A DNA stretch of 64,000 nucleotides from Macrostomum hystrix (lineage: Eukaryota; Platyhelminthes; Macrostomidae), in NCBI GenBank assembly GCA_950097015.1, contig CATNEN010000041.1, positions 3,374,501 to 3,438,500 on the forward strand. Direction: 5' to 3'. The position numbers and the translations under genes were made by a program. Positions 44,994-57,500 of this stretch are shown here, piece by piece. A model generated the notes under the pieces. That model saw only the letters and a program-made list of their open reading frames with translations, ran no database searches and was not told the DNA's origin. Every line of letters starts with the position of its first letter. The first letter of the stretch is position 1.

Positions 44994-45388
44994 TTTCACA
45001 GTTATTTTACCACATGAGGCCAATGTTTAGCCGAGCACAGCGGCTCTCCAGAGAAACATATCTACTTAAGCCGTCACACATCTCAAGGCGCCTACATTCC
45101 AGGCATGCACATTGAATTTGGTGGAAATCCTATGTTGTGGAGAGAAATGGAGTCTACTTTTTTCGGAGAAGCATTTCCAATTGATTTCAATGGCGTTTCA
45201 AATTGGCATTCCATCGGTCCCAGCTGTTCACCATAGACACTTGTTCCAGAACTGCCACGACTTATGGCCACGTAGTGGCACTAATTTGAATTGGATCAGA
45301 TTTCCTATTTGTTTCATTTCATTCTCAACGCAGTTTCCTCAGTTTTCTTTGCCAAGGATTTCTGCGCCATAAAAGCATATCCTTCACT

Positions 45389-48289
45389 ATGGTGAACAAG
45401 TGTTCCGCATTCGGTTGCAAGAGCGGCTTCGCTAATAGTTCAACGCCAGGTACTGTGACATTTCATTGCTATCCACTCAACAACCCGAGTCTATTGAAAA
45501 AATGGAATAAAGCAAATCCGAGGAAGGCGTTTCAGCCCACGAAGTATTCTCGTATCTGCTCGCTTCATTTCACCACTGAGGACTTCGTCGAAACAACTCG
45601 AGATAGCAATATCACTCGCAGAGAGAAGAAAGGCCAGCTGACCAATCGTTATCTGAGGCAAGATGCAGTGCCAACTATCTTTCTTAATGCACCTGCATAC
45701 CTTTCTTCTGTCCGGCAAGCAGCTCGGAGCACATGCTCTGCGACATCATCTGCGCGTCTGGAGGCTTAAAACATGCGTCTCAATGATCAAATCGCCGACT
45801 TCTTTGCCAAAGATTCAATTCTCAGTTGCTCGCCACGAGAAATTCAAGAATTGCTCGAATCAGAGGAAACGAGACCAGATGGCTTTCAAACTGCAATTTG
45901 CAACGAGTTCCTATGCATCTTCATGCTGGAGGTAAAGCATGTCTGCCAGGTTGCATGCTCCATCTGCATTGGACCGAAACACAAAGTCTCCGTTGGTCTG
46001 AATGGCACAGCACTGTTACAAGACCAGGTGGTAAAATTGGTTGGCACGGATGGAAAAGTTTCTTCCATCAGTGAAGTTGTGAATTTGATGGCTCGAGTCA
46101 AGAACTTAAAAGAAGGTCTTGAACGCGCTGAGCAGCAGATGTTGCCTGATGCTGTTGTTAAGAAGCATTTCGATCACTTCATAGACATGGCCCACAACAA
46201 TCTGACAAGTGCTCTAGAGCAAAAGGAAGACAGGTCGGTGACTTTTATTCGAGAGCAGCTGCAGTTGAGCTGTGAGCCAAAGACATCGAGGAGATACTCT
46301 CAACAGCTGATGGTCTTGTGCTACATGATTTATTCAGTAAGTGCTGCAGCTTACGGGCTTCTACGTGAGCAAGAGATTCTCTGCCTGCCATCAGAGCGAA
46401 CTCTGCGATCAGTCACTAGGAGAATTGGAAAGGATGGATTGGATTCTCAGAGTTACCTTCGGCTGCGAGCGTCCAAGCTGACACAGATGGAGCGAGTTGT
46501 GGTGCTGATCATTGATGAGATCTATGTGGCCAATCGAATTGAGTACTGTGGAGGCCATGTGAGTGGATTGGACAATGATGGAGTGGTTGCTTCAACCTAC
46601 TGTTGCTTCTTGATAAAGTCAATTGCAGGCAAGTACAAGGACATGGTGTCCATGTTTCCTGTGGCAAAGCTGACAGCACAGAAGCTCAGTCACTGGTTCC
46701 AGGATGTCATGGATTTGCTGCGTAGCCTGCAGTTCTCCGTCATTGCAATATCCGTTGATAATGCACCAGTTAACAGAAAGTTCGTCGCCGATTTTCTGTG
46801 CGATGGAGACTTGAAGGAGTCAATTACTGACAAGGTCACAGGGCAGCCTATCTTCATTGTGATCGATCCCGTGCACAACCTCAAGAACATATACAACAAC
46901 TTCCAGACACGGAAATCATTTCCCTGCCCAGCATTCCCACCAGTTTTGATAGAAGCCTGCGACGCTCACTTTTGTCACATCGGTGAGCTGTTCAATGCTG
47001 AAGCCAACAAGCCGGTGAGACTTGCTCACAAGCTCAGCCCTGCTGTGCTGAACCCTAAAAATATCGAGAGAAGTCGTCAGTGAAGCTGGCAGTGGCAGTA
47101 TTCTGTGATTCAACTCGAGATGCACTCAAATACTACACTGCACATGAGAATAAGAACTGGAGTGGCACCGCAAGATTTGTCAGTTTGATTCTGAAGCTCT
47201 GGAAAGTTCTCAACGTCAAGACACCATCAAAGGGACTTCGAAAGCGTGACATTGCGCAGGATCCAGTGCGCTCGTCGCTTGACTGGAAGCTGCAATTTCT
47301 TGATGAGTTCAGTTGTTTTCTAAAGGTGAGTCTTAAATTAACTATTATCTTTAATTATTGTTACCAGTGGCATGGATAAGTTAAATTATTCATGCACAAA
47401 CAATTTGCAGTTGTGGCAGTCCTCTGGAGACTATGGCTTGTCAAAAGAGACCTTTTTGGCATGCCGGATTACCTGCCGATCCATCGCTGCCTGTGCGAGA
47501 CATCTGCTGGATCACGAAGGATTCTCCTATGTACTTCTTGGCTCACTCCAGTCCGACAGCATTGAACGCCGATTCGGCTGGCTCCGTCAGATGTCCGGAG
47601 CCAACTACTTCATTTCTGCAAGGCAGCTAACTGAAAACAGTCGCAAAATTGCTGCGATCAGTCTGCTGAAGTTTTCTCAGCTGTCACTGGCCGATATTGA
47701 CAATGCCATTGAGTCAATCTGCGCCAAGGATCAGTGCGTGAAGGAACTGGCGCGAGAGTTTGCAAGCAAGATGGAGATGAATATCCAGCCATTGAGCTCT
47801 GACTGCACCATCATCTACTATATAAGTGGAGCAGTCGCTAAGAAATTCGTGCAAAGGAAGCGCGGGTGCGCATCTTGCCGCGAACTTCTGCTTGGCTCTG
47901 ACGATCTGCCGCCTCTTGAGACTGATGGCGGGATTCAGGCCACGGCCATCGTCTTCTTGGAGGAGATCAACCGGGGTGGCCTGTCCAAGCCGTCTGATAT
48001 CGCTTTTGGGCTGGCCAGACACTGCTGGCAGGTGTTCGAGGAGATCCGGCAGAGCAATGAACTGCGCAGACGGCTGCTGCATGCGCCCAACCAGGATGAC
48101 AGCAACTATCTGGAACATTTCATGGGTCAGACGATGTGCACGGATGGCCATGATGTGAAAGAAGGAATCGTCTGTGCATTTTTCAACTGCATGATGAAAA
48201 ATCTAGTCAAGGACGTTTCGGTTAGTGGAGCTGGGGCTCGAAGTAAGCGAAAGTCGGCCAAACTTTCCAGTGCCAGAACAGACAAGTAA
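45389..48289 (+). pseudogene. P-element-like transposase with THAP domain (damaged)
   Basis: The N-terminal THAP zinc finger (45389-45660) shows C-x4-C, the CSLHF pair and the AVPTIF box. It would bind the transposon DNA. An in-frame TAA at 45767 separates it from the transposase body, which reopens in the same frame at 45773. The body shows DDE-like acidic residues in LIIDEIYVAN and ISVDNAPVN, the DPVHNLKN box, and DSIERRFG further on. A shift near 47065-47075, where AG is repeated (GAGAGAAG), breaks the frame before KLAVAVFC. An 85-bp phase-0 intron (47326-47410, AAAG/GTGAGT to TTTGCAG/TTG) joins this to the last exon, which ends at 48289 with a CASC motif. Two lesions suggest a dead or decaying copy. 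Confidence 0.85.
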
Positions 48290-49168
48290 CTTTTATTTGA
48301 TGCCAATACGACCTCTGTGAACACTCTTCTTCAAGTTCTAAGTTACCATTGCCTACGTGTTTTGTTTGTTACCGATTGTTTGAAGCACACCTGCATATGC
48401 GTTAATCCATTTGAATTTGCGTTGCTGCTTCAAGGTACTCGTAAACATAAATGAATAATCTGAAGAAAGGAACTAGCCAGTTAACATTACATCTCTGGAT
48501 TTCCGACATTTGAATTTCCGATCTTGCATTTCCCAATTTGACAGATTCCATAGAAAGCAGGGGAAAAACTGGCCTCATGAGGTAATGGGTATTTCTTCGC
48601 TTCCAGTCCAGATGCTATTATATAGAAGTCCTTGGGATCGGGCCAAATAAACGACTTTAACATTGGACCATAGATTTATTTGGAGCGGCCAAAAGGGGTA
48701 TAAATTTAGAAATAAAGAACTTATAGAATTTATTCCCCAGTTGGATTGGCCCATAGACCAGATAAATTTATTTATTTGGCCGTTGAAGTTAATCTGGCCG
48801 GGACAGATAAACATTTATCTGGTCCGGTGACAATTATCTGGCTTCAACTGTGGAATAAATACATTATCACCCACTTGTTTGACTTATCTATGGCCGAAAA
48901 CGTCTTCGGACATCGTTTCTGAAGTCGTTTCCATCGATAAACGAGTCCTCAGCCGTTCCCGGCCAAAATAAATAAAAAAGTGGGTGATAACTTATACTTA
49001 TAGAACTTATAGAAAAAAATAAAGACTTCGAGAAATAAATAAACGGAAATAACTTATACTTCATGCCCAACGCGGCCATTTTTCAGCCTTTGCCACCATT
49101 CGTGGCCATAGACACTGTCAAAAATCGTACTATGCACTGCCACACGTGGTAATAGAACATTTTATTAA
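48290..49168. other. AT-rich region with short inverted motifs
   Basis: No gene. Repeated pieces of TTATTTGGCC and its complement lie at 48645-48800, and the right 29-bp inverted repeat copy is at 49031-49059. Confidence 0.5.
49031..49059. repeat. 29-bp inverted repeat, right copy
   Basis: Perfect reverse complement of 43157-43185. It lies downstream of the truncated Crypton-like ORF on the minus strand. Confidence 0.8.
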
Positions 49169-49648
49169 TCAAATAGAGAGACAACCAACAAAGATGAAGG
49201 ATTTCATCAGATGAAGGAACCTCTGGATACCAGCCCGAATGCATACCAGACTAGCAGGCGAATACGGTTCACCATTTCGTTTCTTCAGGCCAAAATAGCA
49301 GTACCGCAAGTATTCGTTCCACTTCCATGACTCCATGGTTGCAAAGTCCTCGAACGTTTGTTCCCTTAAAAAAGCATCAAAGCCTTCACCATGGCGCTTT
49401 ATCTGGTCCAGTGTGGTCTTGGGCAAAGATTCCAGCTCAGCGACGTCCAGACTAAGTGTCACTTCATCGACCGGTAGGTCCGGAAGCTCTCCAACGTCGC
49501 TCTGGTTGGTCAAAAAGTTGATGAATTCCTGAAGTTCAGCATCGTACTGATGCGCCTTGTTACTCAGCTCCGTAAGTAACGATAATTCACTACTCGTAAC
49601 TCCGTCGAGGGAATCCACAGGCAAATGAGACCATTTAATAAGCGCCAT
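49169..49648 (-). CDS. Truncated Crypton-like recombinase (core-binding domain only)
   Basis: A 159-residue open frame. An acidic N-terminal half is followed by a DNA core-binding domain of Crypton/DUF3504 type (about residues 90-148: FDAFLREQTFEDFATMESW, then RNGEPYSPASLVCIRAGIQR). The catalytic domain is absent: the frame stops after FIFVGCLSI. It could be a 5' fragment of a Crypton, an exon of a larger gene, or a small protein that binds recombination sites without cutting. It is not a close copy of the recombinase at 43.4 kb. Confidence 0.55.
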   Translation of the reverse strand: MALIKWSHLPVDSLDGVTSSELSLLTELSNKAHQYDAELQEFINFLTNQSDVGELPDLPVDEVTLSLDVAELESLPKTTLDQIKRHGEGFDAFLREQTFEDFATMESWKWNEYLRYCYFGLKKRNGEPYSPASLVCIRAGIQRFLHLMKSFIFVGCLSI

Positions 49649-49789
49649 GATCTCCTTTCAAACTTTTCAAGTGTTCTGCATCACTTTCTCGCTTCTCACT
49701 CTTTTTTTCTTCCCCACTTCTTCCTCTAGAGTTTTGACCTTAATTATGTTAGTCTATGACACAAGTTAGCCCAGAAAACAACCCATCCA

Positions 49790-50023
49790 CCCCCATTCGC
49801 AAGGCTAAAATAATGACCGTTGGTTAGGCCTAGGCTGAAATAATGGCCGCTCAAAGTCTGAAATAATGACCGCGGACTTTACTAGGCTGAAATAATGCCC
49901 GCTGTGTCATACATACAATGCCGTTGCTATATGGGTAGCGTCCGTAAATAATGGCCATAGACACTCGCGCGCTACGCGCGCTCGTGTTTTGGCCATTATT
50001 TACCTCCGCTACCCATATAGCAA
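49790..50023. repeat. Degenerate GAAATAATGNCCGC repeats and 100-nt palindrome
   Basis: Four loosely spaced copies of AAATAATGNCCG (about 49807-49905) lead into a palindrome. The left arm is 49924-49956 and the right arm 49991-50023. The arms are 33 bp and match except for a 4-base patch (TCCG against GAGG). The 34-nt loop contains a second stem, ACAC-CGCGCG against CGCGCG-GTGT. The structure could be the tip of a foldback element. No coding role. Confidence 0.9.
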
Positions 50024-51530
50024 TCTACCATTGCGACATATGTAAGAAAATGAGCGTGTTTGAGTTTGAAGAAAAGAAGATAGAAATGCTAGATCTTTTT
50101 ACCACCTACATATCGGCTAGTATGAGTACACTACACTACACTACGTACACTACAGCATTAGAAAGTTTCCATCCTCACGCGACTGCACAAAAAAATTCGA
50201 TTTTCTTGTATGTTTTGGCCACAAAAAATCAAAGTAAACTAAATCCCAGCTTTACTGGTGCACCCCAGCTTCCTAGAGTCGCCGACTCATGTCACTCATG
50301 TCTTAGCGTCAGCGCTGCGCAGATAAATTCTATCGTTTTTATAGCACTCCTGCCTGATGGGGAAGTCTCCGAAGAGAGAATTTTCTGACCTTGACAACAG
50401 TCGCCCATTTAGATCACCCTTAAACAGCGGCGCACCCTCAATGACATAGAACGCCGAGAGCTGCATGACGGACAAGTAGAGTTTGGTCGAGCTCGGCAGG
50501 ACAAAGTAAAGGATATGGAAATCTCATGCATAGAGTGCGGAATTCTTGCTTCTCAGCCTATATAGTGAGACGAGAGCGAATTTTTTACATCTTGACGTAT
50601 AGAATAACCTTATCTAATTGGAGTTAGTAACATTGTCCCACCGAGAAATGCAGCTACCAAAAAACGGGTGGAAGTGGCAGGGAAGTAGTACAATCGGTAA
50701 AAATTATAATATTATACGCTTCTAGTCAAAGTTTTTACTGAGTATCAGAAAGTTAAGAGCCTCGGCTCCCTCCTCCATTTACATTCTGCATTCTAGCGAC
50801 CACAGTAGGCGCTACCTAAGAGCGTATTTTTACGCCTGTACAGTTTACCTGAGTGAGCACTGAAGTCAGAAAAAAGTCTGTCACATTCAGTGTCAAGCGC
50901 GGATGTGCAAATTTTAAGAACAGTGTTTCCGAGCTAAAAATGCGGTAAAACGCGAAGAAGAAGAGACCAATTCTTTTCCATAATCAAATGCTATGACATA
51001 TCAGATAACGAAGTACATTTAAAGTGTACGTAATAAATGCAGAAAACAAGCGACTGCCATAATGTCGGCTCTCTCCCTCTCTACCTACTCTTTCCAGAAT
51101 GTACAAGTTGTATAGCACAGGAAAACTAATAGTCACTCTCCAGCGAGTACATTTTTAAATGGTCTGGGTGTGCAATAAGAGATAGGCGCCTGTTATACAA
51201 AGCATTTTTAAGCAATAATTTTTAACATCCCCGTTAAATCATGTATATGTATAATCAGAGTCGAGTGCAACATATAGTTCGTTGTTGAGGACTATCAAAA
51301 AGCGAATTGAAAAGTACGAATAGTTTAAACGTCTGCTTGCCTATCATGACAAACGTAAGTAGTTTTTAGAAAAAGGAACTACGAAATTGTCTCTTGAAGG
51401 TTTGCTTTGAGCTGTTTTAGGGCAACAAAAATAGACTTGCTTGATTTTGGTTCGAATGGTGTTATACTATGTAGGTATTTAAAACCAGCGAACTTTTATC
51501 TACAAGTCATGGGTTCTCAAATTTTTACAG
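50024..51530. other. Upstream region of the ankyrin-kinase gene
   Basis: No exon could be assigned with confidence. A 5' exon is expected somewhere here or further left, because the ankyrin exon starts at a splice acceptor. Open frames such as 49951-50388 overlap the palindrome and lack motifs. Confidence 0.4.
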
Positions 51531-54500
51531 AGACGTCAACCATTGCAAGACTTCGAGAGGTTGCTTCGAGAGCACTTGGATGAACTTATGGATGGAGTTC
51601 AGCAAAAGAAAAAAGACTCCAGCTCTTCTAGTAGTGATGATTCCACACCTGCAGTGAAGTCATTCTTGAAGGCCGCAGCTTCAGGTGATCGCCGCCGATG
51701 CCAGTCATTTATGGACGGTGGAGGCGACCCAAGCGTGCGTGGAAAGAAGAAGCTCACTGCCCTGCATCTCGCTGCACATGAAGGACATGCAGACGTGATC
51801 AGAGAGCTTTTAAAGCGGGGCGCTGAAATCGAAGCCATAGATGAGGACGGCGACACGCCGCTCATTGCTGCTGTCATCAACAAAAAGCAGGAATCCGTGG
51901 AGCTTCTCATTGATAGAGGAGCCAATGTGGCTCATGTCAACAATAAGGGTCATACGGCAGCTGACATCGGTCTCATGAAGCGAAGTCTCGTTATCGTCAC
52001 AACACTGGAGAAGGTAAAGCATTGTCTCCAGTTTGATTCGGTTGTGCATGAGAAGACGCTAATGACTGCTGCACAAGAAGGGAACGTCAGAATAATTGAC
52101 TTCTGGCTGAAAAACCACCCAGACCGTAAAGCCTGTGATCAAAAACTCGGTCAGAGCCGCACGATGGCGTTCATTGCAGCTCTCAACGGTCACTTAGACA
52201 TCATGCAGTTGCTGCAGAAGTACAAGGCTAACTTTGAGCTCACAGACGACCGTGGACACACCCCACTGTTTTGCGCTGCTCAAAATGACCACTTTGAAGT
52301 CGTTAAGTTCTTGCTGGAGATGCGCTGCAACGTGAACCATACAAGCCTCACTGGTCGAACTCCAATATTCTCTGCAGTGAACAATGGCCATGACGATGTT
52401 GTGCGACTGCTGATTCGTACTGGTGCCAATGTGAACCAGGCAGATGAAGAAGGAACAACACCACTGGAGTGCGCCATTAAGCAGGGCTCCATGACTATCT
52501 TCCACATGCTCATCGATGCTGGAGCGCGTCTTGATCATGTCGAGTTCAACGGCTACGACTTTGCCATGATCGCAGCCTCCAACCAGCAGATTGAGATGCT
52601 CAAAGAGTTGCGCGCGATGGGTGTGCCCATGAACCAGGTCAATAGGAAGAATGGCGAAACAGCTCTGCTTAGCGCTTGCCAGGTGGGACCTGAGGAGTCT
52701 GTTGGTTTTCTTATCGCCGAGGGCAGTGACTTGAATCATCAGAACAAGCGTGGCGTGTCCCCTGCTCTTAGGGCTGCCTATAACGGACATTTCGTAATCC
52801 TAATGGCTTTGGGAGAGTCTGGAGCCAAATTGGATCTGCCAAATAAGGTTAACGAGACAGCCATTTTGTGCGCTGCTCAGAAGAGTTCCATAGATATGGT
52901 TCAGTATTTGCATAGCAAAAACTGCAACATTGCGGTAAAAGATGACAACGGCAAGACATTAGCTTGGTATGCCGCAAAAGAGGACTGTTTAGAGATTCTT
53001 CAGTTCCTCGCCAAAGTTGGCGCGCCTCTAGATACTCCCGACAAGGAAGGCAACACGCCGATAATGCAGGCAGTGAAAGCTGACGCAAGCCCCGAAACTG
53101 TGCGATTTCTCATGAACCACGGCTGCAGTCTGGGCAAGCAGAATCAAAAGGGTGATAACGCGGTGGACATTGCCAGGAAACGCAATAGGGAAGAACTCCT
53201 GAAGGTTCTACTTCAGAGAGATGGATCAAACTCACCAGAAAAGCCGTCCAACCGTAAAAGGCCATCAAACCCACCTCAGAAGCAAGAGTAAGTTCTGTTC
53301 AATATTTTGCTTTTATGGCTTTATGGAAAGTCACGAAACAGTTCTTGCATTTTATTTAATTAGGAAAGGCTTTAAATTTTTATCATGAAAAGTAAAAAAC
53401 AACGTCAGTTCGAATTTTAGTTTGCCGCTTTCAGCAAAATAGTTTCAGTTTGCACATCGTATTTTTTTAAGATTCAGGCGCGTTACCGCCCCGCCACACC
53501 CCCCTAATTTCGGAGTTCGCAAAAGGGAAGCAACTCGATGTATCTGAGAGGTATCTGGATAGGCTTCTTTTTTGAAGCTCAAAATGCAAAGCTAAACTCA
53601 ATCAAAGCACGCCTTCCTCTTTGCTCCCACATCCATCCCAAGAACAAAAACATAACAAATGGACGCCCCAAAAGAAAAGGGGACAGCGTCAGTCAGAGAT
53701 AATACAGTCTTCAATAAAAATTTTATTTGCTTCCTTGGTTTTCTCTACCACTACCCCTTTGCTTCTCTCCCCTGCCTTCTCTACCACTATGCCCTGTGTA
53801 TCCCCTATGGAAATTCGCCTTCAAATATGTCACTGACTGCAATGTTCCTGGTTTCAGATCAAATGAAGCCCTAGAGTTGGACGCTAGCTTCACAGACTGG
53901 GATTATGTCTATGACGCACAGAGAAAGAAGAAACTACTCGGCGAAGGCAACTTTGGCAAGGTCTACGAGGCACGTAATAGCAAAGGTCAGACAATGGCTG
54001 TTAAAGTGACAAAACTAAAAGGTGCGAAGAATGATCGAATCACGCAAAAAGCGATTCAGCTGGAAATGAAAGCAGTCGATCGACTGAAGACCCTTCGACA
54101 CCCCAACATAGTAATCTTTCTGAAGTCGGACTTCAGGGATGGAACCGTCTTTATCTTTTCCGAGATGATTGATGGCATCAACCTGGCTGATCGGAGGGCC
54201 CAATGTGACTCATTAGAGGAGTCAGAAATTCGAAGCTATGTTTTTCAGGTACGTTAGGTGCATAAAAATAATTTATAGCTGCGCATACTTTTGCTGCATT
54301 AAAAAGCTACTATTTTTCAGATTTGCGAAACCCTGGAATTCCTACATAAGAAAACTAAGCCGGCAATTCTGCACAGAGACATCAAGTGCTCAAATATCAT
54401 GGTGACGAAAAAAGGCACCATCAAGCTGATCGACTTCGGACTTGCAAAAGAGATATTTTCGTCCACGATAGCTGCAGTGACTGAGAATCGGTGTGGAACA

Positions 54501-57500
54501 TGGTACTATATGGCGCCGGAGCTTTTTAGCAGCCAAGACCATGTTTCCTACACCCATAAGACTGACATTTGGGCCTTCGGATGCACCATCTTCGAGATGG
54601 TAGAAGGCACCCCTCCAAACAGAGACAAGCGGGAGCACCAGATCCCAAATGTACTCCAAAACCAAGAAATGCCGTTGCCCTCAAAAAAAGTTTCCTCCGA
54701 TATGCGCGACTTTTACCGCCGTTGCGTAGAAAAGAATCCAGATCAGCGAGCGGATTCGACTGAGCTGCTGAAGCACAAGTTCCTGCGATCGGCCGAGAGA
54801 CCAGGAGCTGCGGCTGCGTCAGCTGCTGCTGCTGATCCTGCTGCGCCCCAGCTTGATTCAAGCTTCACTAGATGGGAAATAATTTGCGACGAGGATAACA
54901 AGAAAAGAGCAATCGGAGAGGGGGGATTCGGCAAGGTTTACAAGGCTTACACGGACAAACATCAGTTCGTAGCCGTAAAGATTGTGACGTTGAAGGGTGC
55001 GAGCGATCCCAAGCGGCTGAAGAGGGCTATCGAGCAGGAAAAGAAGGGAATCGAAATTCTGAAAACGGTTCGACATCCCAACATCGTTGTGTTTCTGAAG
55101 TCAGAGGTTGCTGAAAATGGCCAATTCTGCATCTTTACCGAACTAATAGCAGGCATAAGTCTCTTCGACTTGATGAGAAGACAGAGGAAGGCCTTCGATG
55201 AAGCTGGAATAAAAAAGTTTTCGCTACAAGTAAGTGCCGTCAGGATGATTTATACGTCGCATACTGGGTAAATAATTTTTACTATTCGTCAACAACTCGC
55301 ATCTAAGTTCGTAGTTCGTAGGGCACGGTCCTTGGGCGCTCGCGTTCGCAATACAGGCGGGAGGGGCAGTTCTCAGTTCTCAGAGTCCGAGGGCCTGCAG
55401 GTCAGCTTCAAGAACTCGAAATAAAACAACAGTTCGTAGCACACCTGTAGAAATAATCGCATCCGACCACTCTTCAGCTAATCAATAGGTCTGGGATGAG
55501 CAGGAGAGGAGGTGAGGAGAGATAGGCACAGCGGGGAGTGGTGAAGATTTCTAGAATTTCTCTGAGCTCTTGGTAAGCTAATGATAATCTCCGTATGAAT
55601 TCTAGACTCCGGATGGACAAGTGGTGTCATAGCAAAAGCTTGCATGGCACTCGAACCCTCACCCTTTTGTCAGATAAAATCAAAGAAAACAACTCGTTGA
55701 TTTTCCGAATCCTATAAATTTACTTTAGTTTTATTATTATATCGAACTACAAATGCCCTGGCAGAAATTCTTCGTAGTTACAGCCCAAATCAGGGACAAC
55801 TAAAACCACCGGGAAACGAAACAAAAACCAGCGGGATTTCTACCCTGCTGCTTGGTGAGGGAGCCTGAAGATAAATAATTTTGTTTAAGCTTAGGCAATC
55901 GCCTTCTATAGCTAACGTCTGGATACTATAGTGAGGCTGGAATGGCGAACGAGTAAGACTGGAATGGTGAACGACTGAGACTGGAATCGTAAACGAGTGA
56001 GACGGGAATCGCTAACAAGTGAGACTGGAGTCATTAACAAGTGAGACTGGAATCGTGAACGAGTGAGACGGGAATCGTGAACGAGAGAGATGAGAGTGGA
56101 ATTGTGAAAGAGTGAGACTGGAATCGTAAACGGGTGTGTCGCTTGGACAACAAACTAATTAGCAGTTTGGATGGAGTTTATTTAGTGGCAGTGGAAGCAA
56201 AAGGTGAGGCAGATAGAAAGGAACATGGACACGCTTGAGGGCACGCTTACACGCTAAGAGAACCTGTAACGGAGAGGTGGTCTTGTACATAGATATAAAA
56301 GTGGTAAACGCAAATGGATGAGGTCACAGACAATAAATAAGGTTAGCTGCAACTAATGTGTTAAGGGGACTAAAAGTACATGAAAACGTAAGACGAAGAC
56401 GAAGGCCCAAAAGAGGCGAAGAATTGGAGGATTATAATCCGACAGGTTCGGGGGGGGGCACGAATAACACAAAACATTGGAAGATGAATTCTGACATTTT
56501 TTCCGGGGAGGGCGGAGGACAACAGGCAAAACTGAGTTCACGACGAAAAGTAGTTGGCTAGCACGGGTGGTCGGATGAACTTCGGGAGCGGTTAAAGCTT
56601 TAAACATAGTCAATTGGTCAATTTATTCGTCACAGTAGTAAAATTGATAAGCATTAGTCACATGTCACAGATGCCATCGCGAATCGCCTGGCGGCGAAAG
56701 GCGCGAAGATCTCTGGCAGAGAGGCCGTCGGCGGTGCCGGCCGCTTCGGTGGTGCTAGCCGACGAGCCGGCGGACGAACCGGCTGATAAGCCGGCGGATG
56801 AGCTGGTGGACGAGCCTGTGGACGAGCCGGGTAGACCCGCCGCCAGAACGATGGGCTGTGAAGCGCCGGTGTCGCACTCGAGCGGGACGAGGTGGGCAAC
56901 GGATCGGCAGACCTCGTGGCCAGAAGTTGTGCGGATGGTGACGTACCGGATGATGCCAGCGGGATCCGGGTGCAGTTGGAGGATGCGGCACAGCTTCCAT
57001 GTCGCTCTGGGCGTCGGTTCGGCAAGGAGGCAGACCTGGTCGAGGTGGAACTCACTGGCGTTCTGGCGGTGGCGGCGCCGCTCTTGAAGATGGACAGAAC
57101 GGAGGTGATTGAGGTACTCTCGGTTCCACCGGTCCCAGAACGCGTTGAGGATGGCGTCGCGGCGGCGATGAAGAGCTCGAAGATGGTCCGCCGCGGAGGT
57201 GCCGGCTGGTAGAAAGGTGTCGTCGTTGACTGGAAGGAGCAGGTGAGGGCCAACCCCGAGGAGATGAGCCGGAGTCAGCGGTGATGGATCTGCCGGGTCG
57301 TTGGAGACGGTTGTCAGTGGCCGGCAGTTTAGTATGGCCTCGATCTTGACGAGGAGAGTGTGCAGCTCTTCATCGGATATACGCTTGCGCCAGAGGGCAG
57401 GACGAAGGCTGGACTTGGTGAGGGCGACGAGCCGCTCGACTGCCCCTTGGTGCCAGGGAGCTCGGACTGGCGCGAACTTAAACACGAGGGGTCGCGCTGC

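Noticed and set aside
45013-48579. Terminal inverted repeats of the P element (CATGAGGCCA and complement)
   Set aside because: Only 10 bp match, the right copy is itself palindromic (CCTCATGAGG), and the flanking 8 bp (TTTTACCA and AGGTAATG) do not match as a P-element duplication should.
51509-51581. ATG at 51509 as start of the ankyrin gene
   Set aside because: It is in a different frame and meets a stop at 51581-51583. The ankyrin frame continues upstream to a splice acceptor.
53289-53291. TAA as the natural end of an ankyrin-only gene
   Set aside because: The TAA is embedded in GTAAGT after a phase-2 exon, and the next acceptor restores the kinase frame exactly. It is kept only as a possible intron-retention product.
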